A stretch of DNA of 64,000 bases from Nocardioides donggukensis. Its GTDB lineage: Bacteria; Actinomycetota; Actinomycetes; Propionibacteriales; Nocardioidaceae. The position numbers and the translations under genes are program-made. Under the pieces are notes generated by a model. It was not told where the DNA came from and did no database searches. It worked only from the letters and a program-made list of their open reading frames with translations. Where the stretch lies: contig NZ_JACYXZ010000001.1 in NCBI RefSeq assembly GCF_014842875.1, forward strand, positions 62,001-126,000, written 5' to 3'. Positions 24,028 to 33,059 of the stretch are shown piece after piece; positions within the stretch are counted from its first letter, which is position 1; every line of letters begins with the position of its first letter.

Positions 24028-25974
24028 ATGCCCTTCCGCCGGACCCATCGCCCGCGCAGCGTCCCGGGCCACCGCCCGCGTCACCTCATGCTCCGCTTCC
24101 TGGCCACCGTGCTGGTCGGGTCCGCGCTGGCGGTGCTCCCCGCCGCTCCGGGGACGACTGCCGCGCCGGGGACGACTGCCGCGCCGGGGACGACGGCTGC
24201 TCCGGGGACGACGGCCGCGCCGGCTGGCGTGGCGCCGCGGATCACTGCCGGGCCCTCGCACTCGGTGACCACGCTGCACTTCCGGGTCCGCGTGGGGGAG
24301 CAGGGCGACCGGGTCTGCGACATCGTCGGCGACCTCTACCGCCCCGACGGCGCCAGCCGGGAGGACCGGGCACCCGCGGTGCTCACCACGAACGGCTTCG
24401 GCGGCTCCAAGGACGACCAGGCCGGGATGGCGGGGTTCCTCGCCGACCGCGGCTACGTGGTGCTCAGCTACTCCGGGCTCGGCTTCGGCGGCTCGGGCTG
24501 CAAGATCACCCTGGACGACCCCGACATCGACGGCCGGGCGGCCAGCCAGCTGGTCGGCTACCTCGGTGGCCGGCGCGGCATAGCCTTCCGCGACGCCGAG
24601 CACAGCGAGCCGGCCCCGCGGCTGCGGGTGGTCCGGCGGGACCGCCGTGACGCCGAGGGCAGGCGCTCGCGGCACGACCCGCGGGTCGGCATGGTGGGCG
24701 GCTCCTACGGTGGCGCGATCCAGTTCGCCGCGGCCTCGGTCGACCCGCGCATCGACGCGCTCGTGCCGCTGATCACCTGGAACGACCTCTCCTACTCGCT
24801 CGCGCCGAACAACACCGGACAGACCGGCGTCAGCAGCGCCGTCACCGGCTCGGTGAAGCTGACCTGGGGCCTGGGCTTCTCCGGTCTCGGCGTGGTCAAC
24901 GGGCTCCAGCACGCGGGCGCCGACCCGGCCCGGCTGACCCCGTGCCCGAACTTCGCCGACTTCGTCTGCCCGACCCTCGCGTACGCCGGCGTGACCGGCG
25001 GCTTCGACGACACCTCGATCGGTCACTTCCGGCACGCGTCGGCCGCGTCGTACATGGAGCGGGTGACGGTGCCGACCCTGCTGATCCAGGGCCAGAACGA
25101 CACCCTGTTCAACCTCAACGAGGGGGTGGCGAACTACCGGGCCCTGCGCCGCCAGGGCACGCCGGTCAAGATGATCTGGCAGTGGTGGGGCCACTCGCTG
25201 GGCCAGCCGGCGCCGGGCGAGCTCGATCTCGACGACCCGGACCCGCGGACGCAGTACCTCACCCGGCGGATCGTGCGCTGGTTCGCCCGGCACCTCGAGG
25301 ACCGCAGCGTCGGCACCGGACCCCGGTTCGCCTACTTCCGGGACTGGGTGGACTACGAGGGTCGTGCCGACCCGGCCTACGCGACCTCGAAGAGCTACCC
25401 GGTCGGCGTCCGCGCCCGATACCGCCTGTCCGGCTCCGGGCTGGAGCCGGAGGGCGATCCGGTCACCCCGGGCAGCCAGAGCTTCGTGACGCCGGTCTCC
25501 GGCCTGCCGTCCTCGGCCGACGAGCCGGACGTCATCGGCTTCGCCGGCGTCCCCTCCCCGCTGCCGGAGACCGACGCACCGGGCACCTTCGCCCAGTGGG
25601 CCACCGAGCCGCTGGAGCGGGCGGTGCGGGTGGTGGGCAGCCCGGAGCTCGACGTCCGGGTGCAGGCGCCGCTGGCGGCGGGACCGCAGTCCGGCGACCC
25701 GGCCGGGCAGCTGGTGCTGTTCGCGAAGCTGGTCGACGTGGCGCCGGACGGCTCCGCGACGGTGCTGCGCAACCTGGTGGCGCCGGTCCGGGTGGCCGAC
25801 CCGTCGCAGCCGTTCACGGTCACCCTGCCCGCGGTCGCCTACCGCTTCGCCGCCGGCCACCGGATCAGGCTGGTGCTCTCCGGCGGGTCGACGAACTACC
25901 GCGGGAACCTGGTGGGCCAGCCGGTCACGGTCGAGGCCGGCGCGGGCCAGGTGCTGAGCCTGCCGGTCCGCTGA
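24028..25974 (+). CDS. Secreted CocE/S15-type alpha/beta hydrolase (X-Pro dipeptidyl-peptidase family)
   Basis: The 648-residue protein has a hydrophobic signal segment LRFLATVLVGSALAVLP, a linker made of four APGTTA repeats, an S15 catalytic domain with GMVGGSYGG (nucleophile Ser ~230) and LLIQGQNDTLFN plus a late His in WWGHSLGQ for the triad, and a C-terminal jelly-roll domain (~440-648) ending in HRIRLVLSGG. Substrates are esters, amides or Pro-peptides. ATG 24028 gives a long Arg-rich n-region; ATG 24088 would place the signal peptide at the start and is equally possible, as neither has a clear Shine-Dalgarno. Confidence 0.88.
   Translation: MPFRRTHRPRSVPGHRPRHLMLRFLATVLVGSALAVLPAAPGTTAAPGTTAAPGTTAAPGTTAAPAGVAPRITAGPSHSVTTLHFRVRVGEQGDRVCDIVGDLYRPDGASREDRAPAVLTTNGFGGSKDDQAGMAGFLADRGYVVLSYSGLGFGGSGCKITLDDPDIDGRAASQLVGYLGGRRGIAFRDAEHSEPAPRLRVVRRDRRDAEGRRSRHDPRVGMVGGSYGGAIQFAAASVDPRIDALVPLITWNDLSYSLAPNNTGQTGVSSAVTGSVKLTWGLGFSGLGVVNGLQHAGADPARLTPCPNFADFVCPTLAYAGVTGGFDDTSIGHFRHASAASYMERVTVPTLLIQGQNDTLFNLNEGVANYRALRRQGTPVKMIWQWWGHSLGQPAPGELDLDDPDPRTQYLTRRIVRWFARHLEDRSVGTGPRFAYFRDWVDYEGRADPAYATSKSYPVGVRARYRLSGSGLEPEGDPVTPGSQSFVTPVSGLPSSADEPDVIGFAGVPSPLPETDAPGTFAQWATEPLERAVRVVGSPELDVRVQAPLAAGPQSGDPAGQLVLFAKLVDVAPDGSATVLRNLVAPVRVADPSQPFTVTLPAVAYRFAAGHRIRLVLSGGSTNYRGNLVGQPVTVEAGAGQVLSLPVR
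24145..24216 (+). repeat. Four 18-bp tandem repeats coding APGTTA
   Basis: Four in-frame 18-bp units (24145-24162, 24163-24180, 24181-24198, 24199-24216) encode Ala-Pro-Gly-Thr-Thr-Ala just after the signal peptide of the CocE-like hydrolase. The units differ only at synonymous third positions. Such repeats are prone to copy-number change, and the linker is Thr-rich enough for O-glycosylation, which is a guess. Confidence 0.9.
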
Positions 25975-26062
25975 GCCTGCCGGTCCGCAGATGCGGACGG
26001 CTCAAGGACGCTGCCGATCCGCCGGAACCCGCCGCCGACCCGGGTGACGGGTCGGGCTGGGC

Positions 26063-26548
<486 letters not shown>

Positions 26549-26616
26549 GGTCCGAGCCTACGGATGTCGGTGGGCCGCGCTAGCGTCAGGACCCCACCCC
26601 GAGGAGGCAGCACCAC

Positions 26617-29394
26617 GTGAGCTTCGTCCCCGTCACCGGGCCGGCCACCTTCCGGGCGGCGGTCCCGGCCCGCGAGAGCGAGGTCGAGTTCACCGACGGC
26701 CGGCGGACGGTCACCCTGCCGGTGCGGGCGGCGCTCCCGGTGCTGACCCGGGCCCACACCCGCGACGACGTCCACCCCAGCGTCGGGCTGCTGGCCGGGG
26801 CCGCGCTGCTCGGGATGCGGTTCGTGGCGGCCGGGCACCTCGAGCCGGTCGCCGACGGGTGGCGGGTCGGTCCGCTCGACCCCGACGACGAGGAGCGGGT
26901 GCGGCTGCTGGCGGTGGCCCGCGCCCACGCCGGCGAGGCCGACCCGGAGGCACTGGTACGCCGGGTGGTCGACGCCGTGGCCGACGCGCTGCCGCGCTCC
27001 GCGCCGCGCGCCGCCGGACACCGCACGGCCGCGACCCGCACCTCCGGGGCGGCCCGGCCGAGCGGTGTGGCCGGGCCGGGCGAGGTGACCGGGGCCGGCC
27101 TCGCTCCGCGCTCGGCCGGGGCCCGGACGGGGAGCCCCGGCTTCGCGGCCAGACTGCAGGCCCGGCTGGCCGGGCACGCCGAGCCCGACGAGCGACCCCA
27201 GCTGGTCACGTTGAGCCTGCGGGTCGAGGCCGACGAGGACGAGCTGGTCGGGGGCTTCGTCCGGATCGTGCTGCAGGTGCACGACGAGCAGAACCCGCTC
27301 CACTTCTGCGACGCCGCGACGTTGTGGACCGAGTCCGGCCCGGACGCCACGCACGGGTTCGGCGACCGGGCCCGGACCCACGCCACCATCGCCCTGCGGG
27401 CGGCGGCCGAGGAGTGGCCGGTGCTGGACCGCCTCCTCGAGCTGCGGGTGCCGGACCAGCTCACGCTGGACGCCGTCGAGCTGGCCTCGCTCCTCGACGA
27501 GGGTCTGACCGGGCTGAAGCGCCGCGGTGTCGACGTCCTCTGGCCGCGCAGCCTCGGCGCCGACCTGACCTCGCGCACCGTCCTGCGGCCGGGGAGCGGG
27601 CGCGACGAGCCGCTGACCGACGGGCTCTTCGGCCCGGCCTCGCTGTTCTCGTTCAGCTGGCAGCTCAGCCTCAACGGCGACCCGCTCACCGAGCAGGAGA
27701 TGGACGCCCTCGCCGCGGCGGCCAGCCCGGTGATCCGGCTCCGGGACCACTGGGTGGTGGTCGACCCGGCCACCGCGCGCCGCGCGAAGCGTCGGCTGGT
27801 GCGCACCGCCAAGCCGGCGCAGGCGCTGGCGGCCACCCTCACCGGCGTGGTCACCGTGGACGAGGTGGAGACCGAGGTGGTCGTCGGCGCGACGCTGCAC
27901 CAGGTGCGGGAGCGGCTGCGCACGGCGGCCGTGCGGGAGCCGGTCCCGACGCCGGCGGGGCTGGCCGCGACGCTGCGCGACTACCAGCGGCACGGGGTGA
28001 CGTGGCTGGCCGAGATGACCGGCCTCGGCCTGGGCGCGTGCCTGGCCGACGACATGGGCCTGGGCAAGACGGTCACCGTGATCGCGCTGCACCTGCACCG
28101 GGTGCAGGCCGGGGTGGCCACCGGACCGGTCCTCGTCGTCTGCCCTGCCTCGCTGCTCGGCAACTGGCAGGCCGAGATCGAGCGGTTCGCCCCCGGGGTG
28201 CCGGTGCGCCGCTTCCACGGCGGCGAGCGGTCGCTGGAGGGCGTCGAGGGCGGGTTCGTGCTCACGACCTACGGCACCATGCGCAGCGACGCCGCTGGCG
28301 CCCGGGCCCTGCAGACCGGACCCGGCTGGGACCTGGTCGTCGCCGACGAGGCCCAGCACGTCAAGAACCCCCGGTCCGGGACGGCGAAGGCGCTGCGCCG
28401 GATCGACTCGACCGGCCGGGTGGCGCTCACCGGCACCCCGGTGGAGAACGACCTCACCGAGCTCTGGGCGATCCTGGACTGGGCGGTGCCCGGGCTGCTC
28501 GGCTCCCGCAACGCCTTCCGCAAGGTCTGGGCGGCCCCGATCGAGGCCGGGGTCGACCCGGCGGTGACCCGGCGGTTCGCCGAGCTCATCGCCCCCTTCC
28601 TGCTTCGGCGCCGCAAGTCCGACCCCGGCATCGCCCCGGAGCTGCCGGCCAAGACCGAGACCGACCACCTGCTGGCGCTGACCCGGGAGCAGGTGGTGCT
28701 CTACGAGGCCCTGGTCAGGGACTCGATGGAGCGCATCGAGCGGGCCGACGAGCACACTCGGCGCGGTCTGGTGCTGGCCCTGCTGACCGGGTTGAAGCAG
28801 ATCTGCAACCACCCGGCGCACTACCTGCGCCAGCCCGGCGGCCGGCTCGCGGGGGGGTCGGAGAAGCTGGACCTGCTCGACGAGCTGGTGGGGACCGTCC
28901 TCGCCGAGGACGGCGCGGTGCTGGTGTTCACCCAGTACGTCGCCATGGCCCGGCTGGTCGAGGCCCACCTCGCCGCGAGCGGCGTACCGACCCAGCTGCT
29001 GCACGGCGGCACCCCAGTGCGCGAGCGCGAGGCCATGGTGCGTCGCTTCCAGGCCGGCCGGGAGGCTGGTGGGCCTCCGGTCTTCCTGCTCTCGCTCAAG
29101 GCCGGCGGCACCGGACTCAACCTCACCGCCGCCGACCACGTCGTCCACTTCGACCGGTGGTGGAACCCGGCGGTCGAGGACCAGGCCACCGACCGGGCGC
29201 ACCGGATCGGTCAGACCCGGCCGGTGCAGGTGCACCGCATGGTCTGCCAGGGGACGATCGAGGAGCGGGTCGCCGAGCTGCTGGGCCGCAAGCGGGCGCT
29301 GGCCGACTCGGTCCTGGCCCGCGGCGAGGGGGCGCTGACCGAGCTGGACGACGCGGAGCTGCGCGACCTGGTCACGCTGCGGCCCCAGCGGTGA
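26617..29394 (+). CDS. SNF2-family DNA-dependent ATPase
   Basis: The 925-residue protein has an N-terminal ~420-residue region with no catalytic motifs, seen in bacterial SNF2 proteins, then a complete Swi2/Snf2 motor: DDMGLGKTVTVIALHL (~478-493), VADEAQHVKNP (DEAQ box ~575), LTGTPVENDLTELWAI (motif III), and LKAGGTGLNLTAADHVVHFD plus ATDRAHRIGQTRPVQV (motifs V-VI). It translocates on DNA and is probably involved in transcription or repair. GAGGAGG precedes GTG 26617. Its stop overlaps the start of the SWIM-domain gene (GTGA), a pairing common in actinobacteria. Confidence 0.94.
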   Translation: MSFVPVTGPATFRAAVPARESEVEFTDGRRTVTLPVRAALPVLTRAHTRDDVHPSVGLLAGAALLGMRFVAAGHLEPVADGWRVGPLDPDDEERVRLLAVARAHAGEADPEALVRRVVDAVADALPRSAPRAAGHRTAATRTSGAARPSGVAGPGEVTGAGLAPRSAGARTGSPGFAARLQARLAGHAEPDERPQLVTLSLRVEADEDELVGGFVRIVLQVHDEQNPLHFCDAATLWTESGPDATHGFGDRARTHATIALRAAAEEWPVLDRLLELRVPDQLTLDAVELASLLDEGLTGLKRRGVDVLWPRSLGADLTSRTVLRPGSGRDEPLTDGLFGPASLFSFSWQLSLNGDPLTEQEMDALAAAASPVIRLRDHWVVVDPATARRAKRRLVRTAKPAQALAATLTGVVTVDEVETEVVVGATLHQVRERLRTAAVREPVPTPAGLAATLRDYQRHGVTWLAEMTGLGLGACLADDMGLGKTVTVIALHLHRVQAGVATGPVLVVCPASLLGNWQAEIERFAPGVPVRRFHGGERSLEGVEGGFVLTTYGTMRSDAAGARALQTGPGWDLVVADEAQHVKNPRSGTAKALRRIDSTGRVALTGTPVENDLTELWAILDWAVPGLLGSRNAFRKVWAAPIEAGVDPAVTRRFAELIAPFLLRRRKSDPGIAPELPAKTETDHLLALTREQVVLYEALVRDSMERIERADEHTRRGLVLALLTGLKQICNHPAHYLRQPGGRLAGGSEKLDLLDELVGTVLAEDGAVLVFTQYVAMARLVEAHLAASGVPTQLLHGGTPVREREAMVRRFQAGREAGGPPVFLLSLKAGGTGLNLTAADHVVHFDRWWNPAVEDQATDRAHRIGQTRPVQVHRMVCQGTIEERVAELLGRKRALADSVLARGEGALTELDDAELRDLVTLRPQR

Positions 29395-30092
29395 CCGAGG
29401 TGCCGGGTGCGGTCACCCACCCCCGCTTCCCGGCCCGACGGTCGGTGCCGCGGCCGGCCTCGTGGTGGGGCCGCGCCTGGCAGCGGGCGGTGGAGGAGTC
29501 CGCCTACGGCGAGGCGGACCTCCGAGCCGGCCGGTCGCTGGCCCGCGCGGGGGCGGTCGGCCAGGTCACGGCGGCGCCCGGCGGGCTGCTGGCCGCGGTC
29601 CGGGAGGGCGACGACGCGTGGACGACGACGGTCCGGGTGCCGGTGCTGGCCCCGGACGAGGTCGCGATCCTGGTCGAGCTGGTCGCCGCCGAGGCGGGCC
29701 GGCTGCCGGGGCTGCTCGCCGGCGACCTGCCGCACCAGCTGGTCGAGGACGCGGAGGAGTCCGGAGTCGAGCTGCTCCCGTACGGCGGCGAGCTGGCCGC
29801 CGAGTGCACCTGCGCGGCGTGGACGCCGCCCTGCCCGCACGCGATCGCCCTGCTCAGCCAGGCCGGCTGGCTGCTCGACCGGGACCCGCTCACGCTCCTG
29901 CTGCTGCGCGGCCTGCCCCGGGAGGACCTGCTGGCCGGGCTGCACGCCCGCGTCCGCGGCGCCGACCCCGAGGGCGGGCCGGACGAGGAGACGGACGCCG
30001 ACGTCGAGACGGCGCACGACGCGGCGCTGCGGGCCGCCCGGATCCTCGACCGGCTGGACCGCGGTGCCGAGGTCCCCGACCACCTGTTCTGA
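29391..30092 (+). CDS. SWIM zinc-finger protein, SNF2 partner
   Basis: The 233-residue protein contains the SWIM motif: CTCAAWTPPCPHAIAL (Cys-x-Cys ... Cys-x-His, ~143-158), a zinc site used for DNA or protein binding. The N-terminal region has WWGRAWQRAVEESAYG, typical of this family, and the C-terminal part is helical and acidic. The start GTG 29391 overlaps the SNF2 stop codon (29392-29394). Strict coupling and recurrent association with SNF2 ATPases elsewhere suggest the two form one complex; the complex itself is inference. Confidence 0.88.
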   Translation: MTEVPGAVTHPRFPARRSVPRPASWWGRAWQRAVEESAYGEADLRAGRSLARAGAVGQVTAAPGGLLAAVREGDDAWTTTVRVPVLAPDEVAILVELVAAEAGRLPGLLAGDLPHQLVEDAEESGVELLPYGGELAAECTCAAWTPPCPHAIALLSQAGWLLDRDPLTLLLLRGLPREDLLAGLHARVRGADPEGGPDEETDADVETAHDAALRAARILDRLDRGAEVPDHLF

Positions 30093-30100
30093 GCCGCCTC

Positions 30101-30133
30101 TGAGCCCTCTGAGCCCTCTGAGCCCTCTGAGCC
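30101..30133. repeat. 9-bp tandem repeat, 3.7 units
   Basis: TGAGCCCTC is repeated three times plus six bases, starting 9 nt after the SWIM gene stop. It supplies repeated TGA triplets every 9 bases in one frame. It lies between convergent genes and may simply be slippage-derived; no other structure is seen in this 69-nt gap. Confidence 0.85.
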
Positions 30134-30161
30134 TGCCGAGCCCAGCGGACCCAACCGGGCG

Positions 30162-30737
30162 TCAGGCGCGGAAGACCGAGACCGCCCAGTCGGCGGAGTC
30201 GGTCCACGCGTCGGCCTCCCAGGTCGCGAACCGGTGCTCCAGGGCCCAGCCGACCGCCCGGGCGTCGGCGTCGAGGGCGTCGAGGGTGTAGTCGCGGTCG
30301 GTCGCGAAGCCGAAGACCGCCCGACCGCCGGGTCGCAGGACCGCGGCCAGCGCTGCGAGCACGGCCCGCTCAGTGCCAGGCTCGAGGTAGACCAGCACGT
30401 TGCCGGCGGCGACGACGAGGTCGAACGGCCCGTGCTCCGGGGTCAGCTCGAGCAGGTCGCCGTGCTCCAGCGGCAGGCCGGGGTGCTGGGCGCGGCCGGC
30501 CTCGATGAGCCCCGGGTCGGCATCGACCCCCAGGACGTCGTGGCCGCGGACGGCCAGGGCGTGGGCGACCCGGCCGGCCCCGCAGCCGGCGTCCAGGATC
30601 CGGCTCCCGCGGGCGGCCAGGGCGTCGACCAGGCGGGCCTCACCGTCGATGTCGTGGCCGGCGGCGGCCAGCTTCTCGAAGCGCGAGGCGTAGGCGGCCC
30701 GGTCCCGCTCGGACCACTCGGCGAACCAGCGGGTCAC
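30162..30737 (-). CDS. SAM-dependent methyltransferase, class I
   Basis: The 191-residue enzyme shows the class I fold: ILDAGCGAGRVAHALA (motif I, SAM loop, ~47-62), VLGVDADPGLIEAGRA (acidic loop, ~69-84), FDLVVAAGNVLVYL (motif IV region) and LRPGGRAVFGF (post-motif III). Substrate unknown. The start is GTG 30735-30737, overlapping the stop of the upstream TetR gene by GTGA, so the pair is co-translated. Longer reading frames further upstream only run through the TetR gene in another frame. The link to the regulator suggests shared control with the neighbouring carboxylase operon. Confidence 0.85.
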   Translation of the reverse strand: MTRWFAEWSERDRAAYASRFEKLAAAGHDIDGEARLVDALAARGSRILDAGCGAGRVAHALAVRGHDVLGVDADPGLIEAGRAQHPGLPLEHGDLLELTPEHGPFDLVVAAGNVLVYLEPGTERAVLAALAAVLRPGGRAVFGFATDRDYTLDALDADARAVGWALEHRFATWEADAWTDSADWAVSVFRA

Positions 30738-31297
30738 ACCGACGCCCCGGTCCGGCCGAGGGCGCGCAGCGCCATCTCGGTGAGCATCGCCCGCATCTCC
30801 GGCTCGGGCAGGAAGGCGCTGTGCGGCGTGGAGTTGAGCAGCCCGAAGGCCGCGTGCGCCCGGGCCAGCGCCTCGACCTCGGAGAGCCCGTCGTCGAGCG
30901 CCCGGAGCTGGCCGGCCCACAGCCCGACGTACTCCCGCTGCAGCTGCCGGACCCGCTCCCGCGCCTCGACGGGCAGGGAGGCCCAGTCCCGGTCCTGGAC
31001 GATGATCAGGGCCTTGTTGGAGAGCGCGAACGAGACGTGCCAGTCGACCAGCGCGATCAGCGCCGGCTCCGGGGCGCCCGCCTCCTGGACCCGGGTCCGG
31101 CCCACGGAGAGCAGCTCCTCGCTGATCGAGACCAGCATGGCGGCCAGGATCGCGTCCTTGGCGGGGAAGTGCTTGTAGAGCGCGGGGCCGCTCATGCCGC
31201 AGGCGGCGCCGAGCTCGCCCACCGAGACGCCGTGGAAGCCACGCTCGGCGAAGAGGCCGGCGGCGGTGGCGAGGATCTGCTCACGACGGCTGGTCAC
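30734..31297 (-). CDS. TetR-family regulator, candidate repressor of the carboxylase operon
   Basis: The 187-residue protein has the helix-turn-helix GVSVGELGAACGMSGPALYK (~23-42) followed by HFPAKDAIL. Its ligand domain contains DWHVSFAL and ALIIVQDRDW, seen in TetR regulators sitting beside acyl-CoA and branched-chain amino-acid catabolic genes. The start is GTG 31297; TAGGCT (31304-31309, reverse) ends 6 nt before it, so it is probably leaderless. A dyad at 31310-31327 directly abuts this -10 element and recurs before the carboxylase beta gene, pointing to autoregulation and control of the operon by this protein. Confidence 0.87.
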   Translation of the reverse strand: MTSRREQILATAAGLFAERGFHGVSVGELGAACGMSGPALYKHFPAKDAILAAMLVSISEELLSVGRTRVQEAGAPEPALIALVDWHVSFALSNKALIIVQDRDWASLPVEARERVRQLQREYVGLWAGQLRALDDGLSEVEALARAHAAFGLLNSTPHSAFLPEPEMRAMLTEMALRALGRTGASV

Positions 31298-31309
31298 CCG
31301 CCCAGCCTA

Positions 31310-31327
31310 GGTGAGGAGGCGTTAACC
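31310..31327. promoter_or_regulatory. Candidate TetR operator, copy 1
   Basis: GGTGA, eight bases, TAACC form an imperfect 18-bp dyad between the divergent TetR (31297) and amidohydrolase (31354) genes. The same layout, GGTTA-N8-TAACC, recurs at 32995-33012 before the carboxylase beta gene. Position next to the regulator's own -10 box suggests autorepression. Confidence 0.6.
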
Positions 31328-31353
31328 CTTCCCCGGGCTGGCACGATGAGCCC

Positions 31354-33000
31354 ATGACCGGACTCCTCTTCGTGAACGGCCGCGTCTTCGACGGCCAACG
31401 GGACCGTGGCAGGCAGGCCGTCGCCGTCCGCGACGGTCGGGTGGTCGCGATGGGCGACCTCGACGTGGCCCGGGAGCAGGCCGGTCCCGACGCCGAGGAG
31501 GTCGACCTCGCCGGCGGGATGCTCGTGCCGGGCTTCCAGGACGCCCACGTGCACCCGATGATCGGCGGCCTCGAGCAGCTGCGGTGCGACCTGTCCGGCC
31601 TCGGCTCGCGGGAGGAGTACGTCGCGGCGCTGCGCCGGCACGTCGCCGAGCGGCCGGACGACGAGTGGGTCCGCGGCGGCGGCTGGTCGGTCGACATGTT
31701 CGGCCCGGAGGGGCCGACCGCGAGCATGCTCGACGAGATCGTCTCCGACCGGCCGGCGTTCCTGCCGAGCACCGACCACCACGACGCCTGGGTGAACACC
31801 CGCGCGCTGGAGATCGCGGGGATCACCTCGGCCACCCCCGACCCTCCGGACGGCTGGTTCGTCCGGGACGCCGACGGCAATCCGACCGGCACCGTCCGGG
31901 AGGCCGCGATGGCCATGGTCGGCGACCACGTCACCACCTCCCGCGAGGAGTACGCCGACGCGTTGCGGTCGGCGCAGCAGCACCTGTACTCGTGGGGGAT
32001 CACCGGGTGGCACGACGCGCTCATCGGCGGCTACGCCGGGCTGGACGACCCGACCCAGGCCTACCTGGACCTGATCGCCGCGGGCGAGCTCAATTCGCTG
32101 GTCCACACCTCGCAGTGGTGGGACCGGGACCGGGGCCTGGAGCAGGTGCAGGACCTCTGCGACCAGCGGGACCGGCTGGCCGAGGCGGGCCTGGACGCCC
32201 GATCGGTGAAGGTGATGATGGACGGCGTCACGCAGACCTTCACGGCGGCGATGAGCGAGCCCTACGTGGGCGAGCTGCACTGCCCGTGCGGCGACTCGGG
32301 GCTGAACTTCCTCAGCCGCCACGAGGCGATCGAGGCCGTGACCGCCCTCGACGACGCCGGCTTCCAGGTGCACTTCCACGCCATCGGCGACCTGGCGGTC
32401 ACCCACGCCCTCGACGCGGTCGAGGCGGCCCGGCGGGCCAACGGCATGAACGACCGTCGGCACCAGGTGGCGCATCTGCAGCTGGTCCGCCCCGAGGACC
32501 GCGGCCGGTTCCGCTCGCTCGGGGTCTCGGCCAACATCGAGGGGATGTGGGCCAGCAGCATGACCCCGGCCGTGGAGCTGCTCGCGCCGCACCTCGACGA
32601 CCGCCGGATGCAATGGCACTACCCGGTGGCCGACATCCTCGCGGCCGGTGGCCACGTCGCCGGGGGGAGCGACTGGCCGATCAACCCTCCCGACGTGATC
32701 GCCGCCATCCACGTGCTGGTGAACCGCTGCGCCTACGGCTCCGACGAGGACGCCAAGGACCCGCTCACGCCGGAGCAGGCGATCACCATCGAGCAGGCCC
32801 TGGAGGCCTACACGCACGGCTCGGCCTGGGTGAACCACCGCACGGACGCGGGCATGATCCAGGTCGGGTCCCGGGCGGACGCGGTCGTCCTCGACCAGGA
32901 CCTCTGCGCGCTCCCCAACGAGGAGCTCGGCCGGACCCGGGTGATGCGGACCTACACCGAGGGCCGGCTGGTCTTCGAGCGCGATGGACGGGGCGGTTAA
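31354..33000 (+). CDS. Amidohydrolase family protein (YtcJ-like)
   Basis: The 548-residue metal-dependent hydrolase has the strand-one motif [10 protein letters not shown] (His-x-His near 64-66), GVTQTF-type central region, [10 protein letters not shown] and HQVAHLQLV with further metal-binding His, and GSDWPINPP with the conserved Asp late in the barrel. YtcJ-type proteins are annotated as exoenzyme-regulatory or amidohydrolase 3; substrates are mostly unknown. It lies 59 nt before the carboxylase genes on the same strand, with the second candidate operator at its stop codon, so it may be read with or separately from them. CACGAT (31342-31347) is a possible leaderless -10. Confidence 0.87.
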   Translation: MTGLLFVNGRVFDGQRDRGRQAVAVRDGRVVAMGDLDVAREQAGPDAEEVDLAGGMLVPGFQDAHVHPMIGGLEQLRCDLSGLGSREEYVAALRRHVAERPDDEWVRGGGWSVDMFGPEGPTASMLDEIVSDRPAFLPSTDHHDAWVNTRALEIAGITSATPDPPDGWFVRDADGNPTGTVREAAMAMVGDHVTTSREEYADALRSAQQHLYSWGITGWHDALIGGYAGLDDPTQAYLDLIAAGELNSLVHTSQWWDRDRGLEQVQDLCDQRDRLAEAGLDARSVKVMMDGVTQTFTAAMSEPYVGELHCPCGDSGLNFLSRHEAIEAVTALDDAGFQVHFHAIGDLAVTHALDAVEAARRANGMNDRRHQVAHLQLVRPEDRGRFRSLGVSANIEGMWASSMTPAVELLAPHLDDRRMQWHYPVADILAAGGHVAGGSDWPINPPDVIAAIHVLVNRCAYGSDEDAKDPLTPEQAITIEQALEAYTHGSAWVNHRTDAGMIQVGSRADAVVLDQDLCALPNEELGRTRVMRTYTEGRLVFERDGRGG

Positions 33001-33012
33001 CAGTCGCTAACC
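32995..33012. promoter_or_regulatory. Candidate TetR operator, copy 2, before carboxylase beta gene
   Basis: A perfect dyad GGTTA-N8-TAACC overlaps the TAA stop of the amidohydrolase and lies 48 nt before the carboxylase beta start. Geometry matches the dyad at 31310-31327. Two matching 18-bp sites at both promoters of one divergent locus support a shared regulator. Confidence 0.65.
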
Positions 33013-33059
33013 TTGTCGGTCGGGACCGGGAACGAGCGAGTTGGGAAGGTGGGCGCGGG

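Noticed and set aside
31584..33059. Very long N-terminal extension of the carboxylase beta frame
   Set aside because: It runs through the amidohydrolase gene in another frame and has no protein motifs; ATG 33060 with GGAAGG and the family's normal length decide the start.
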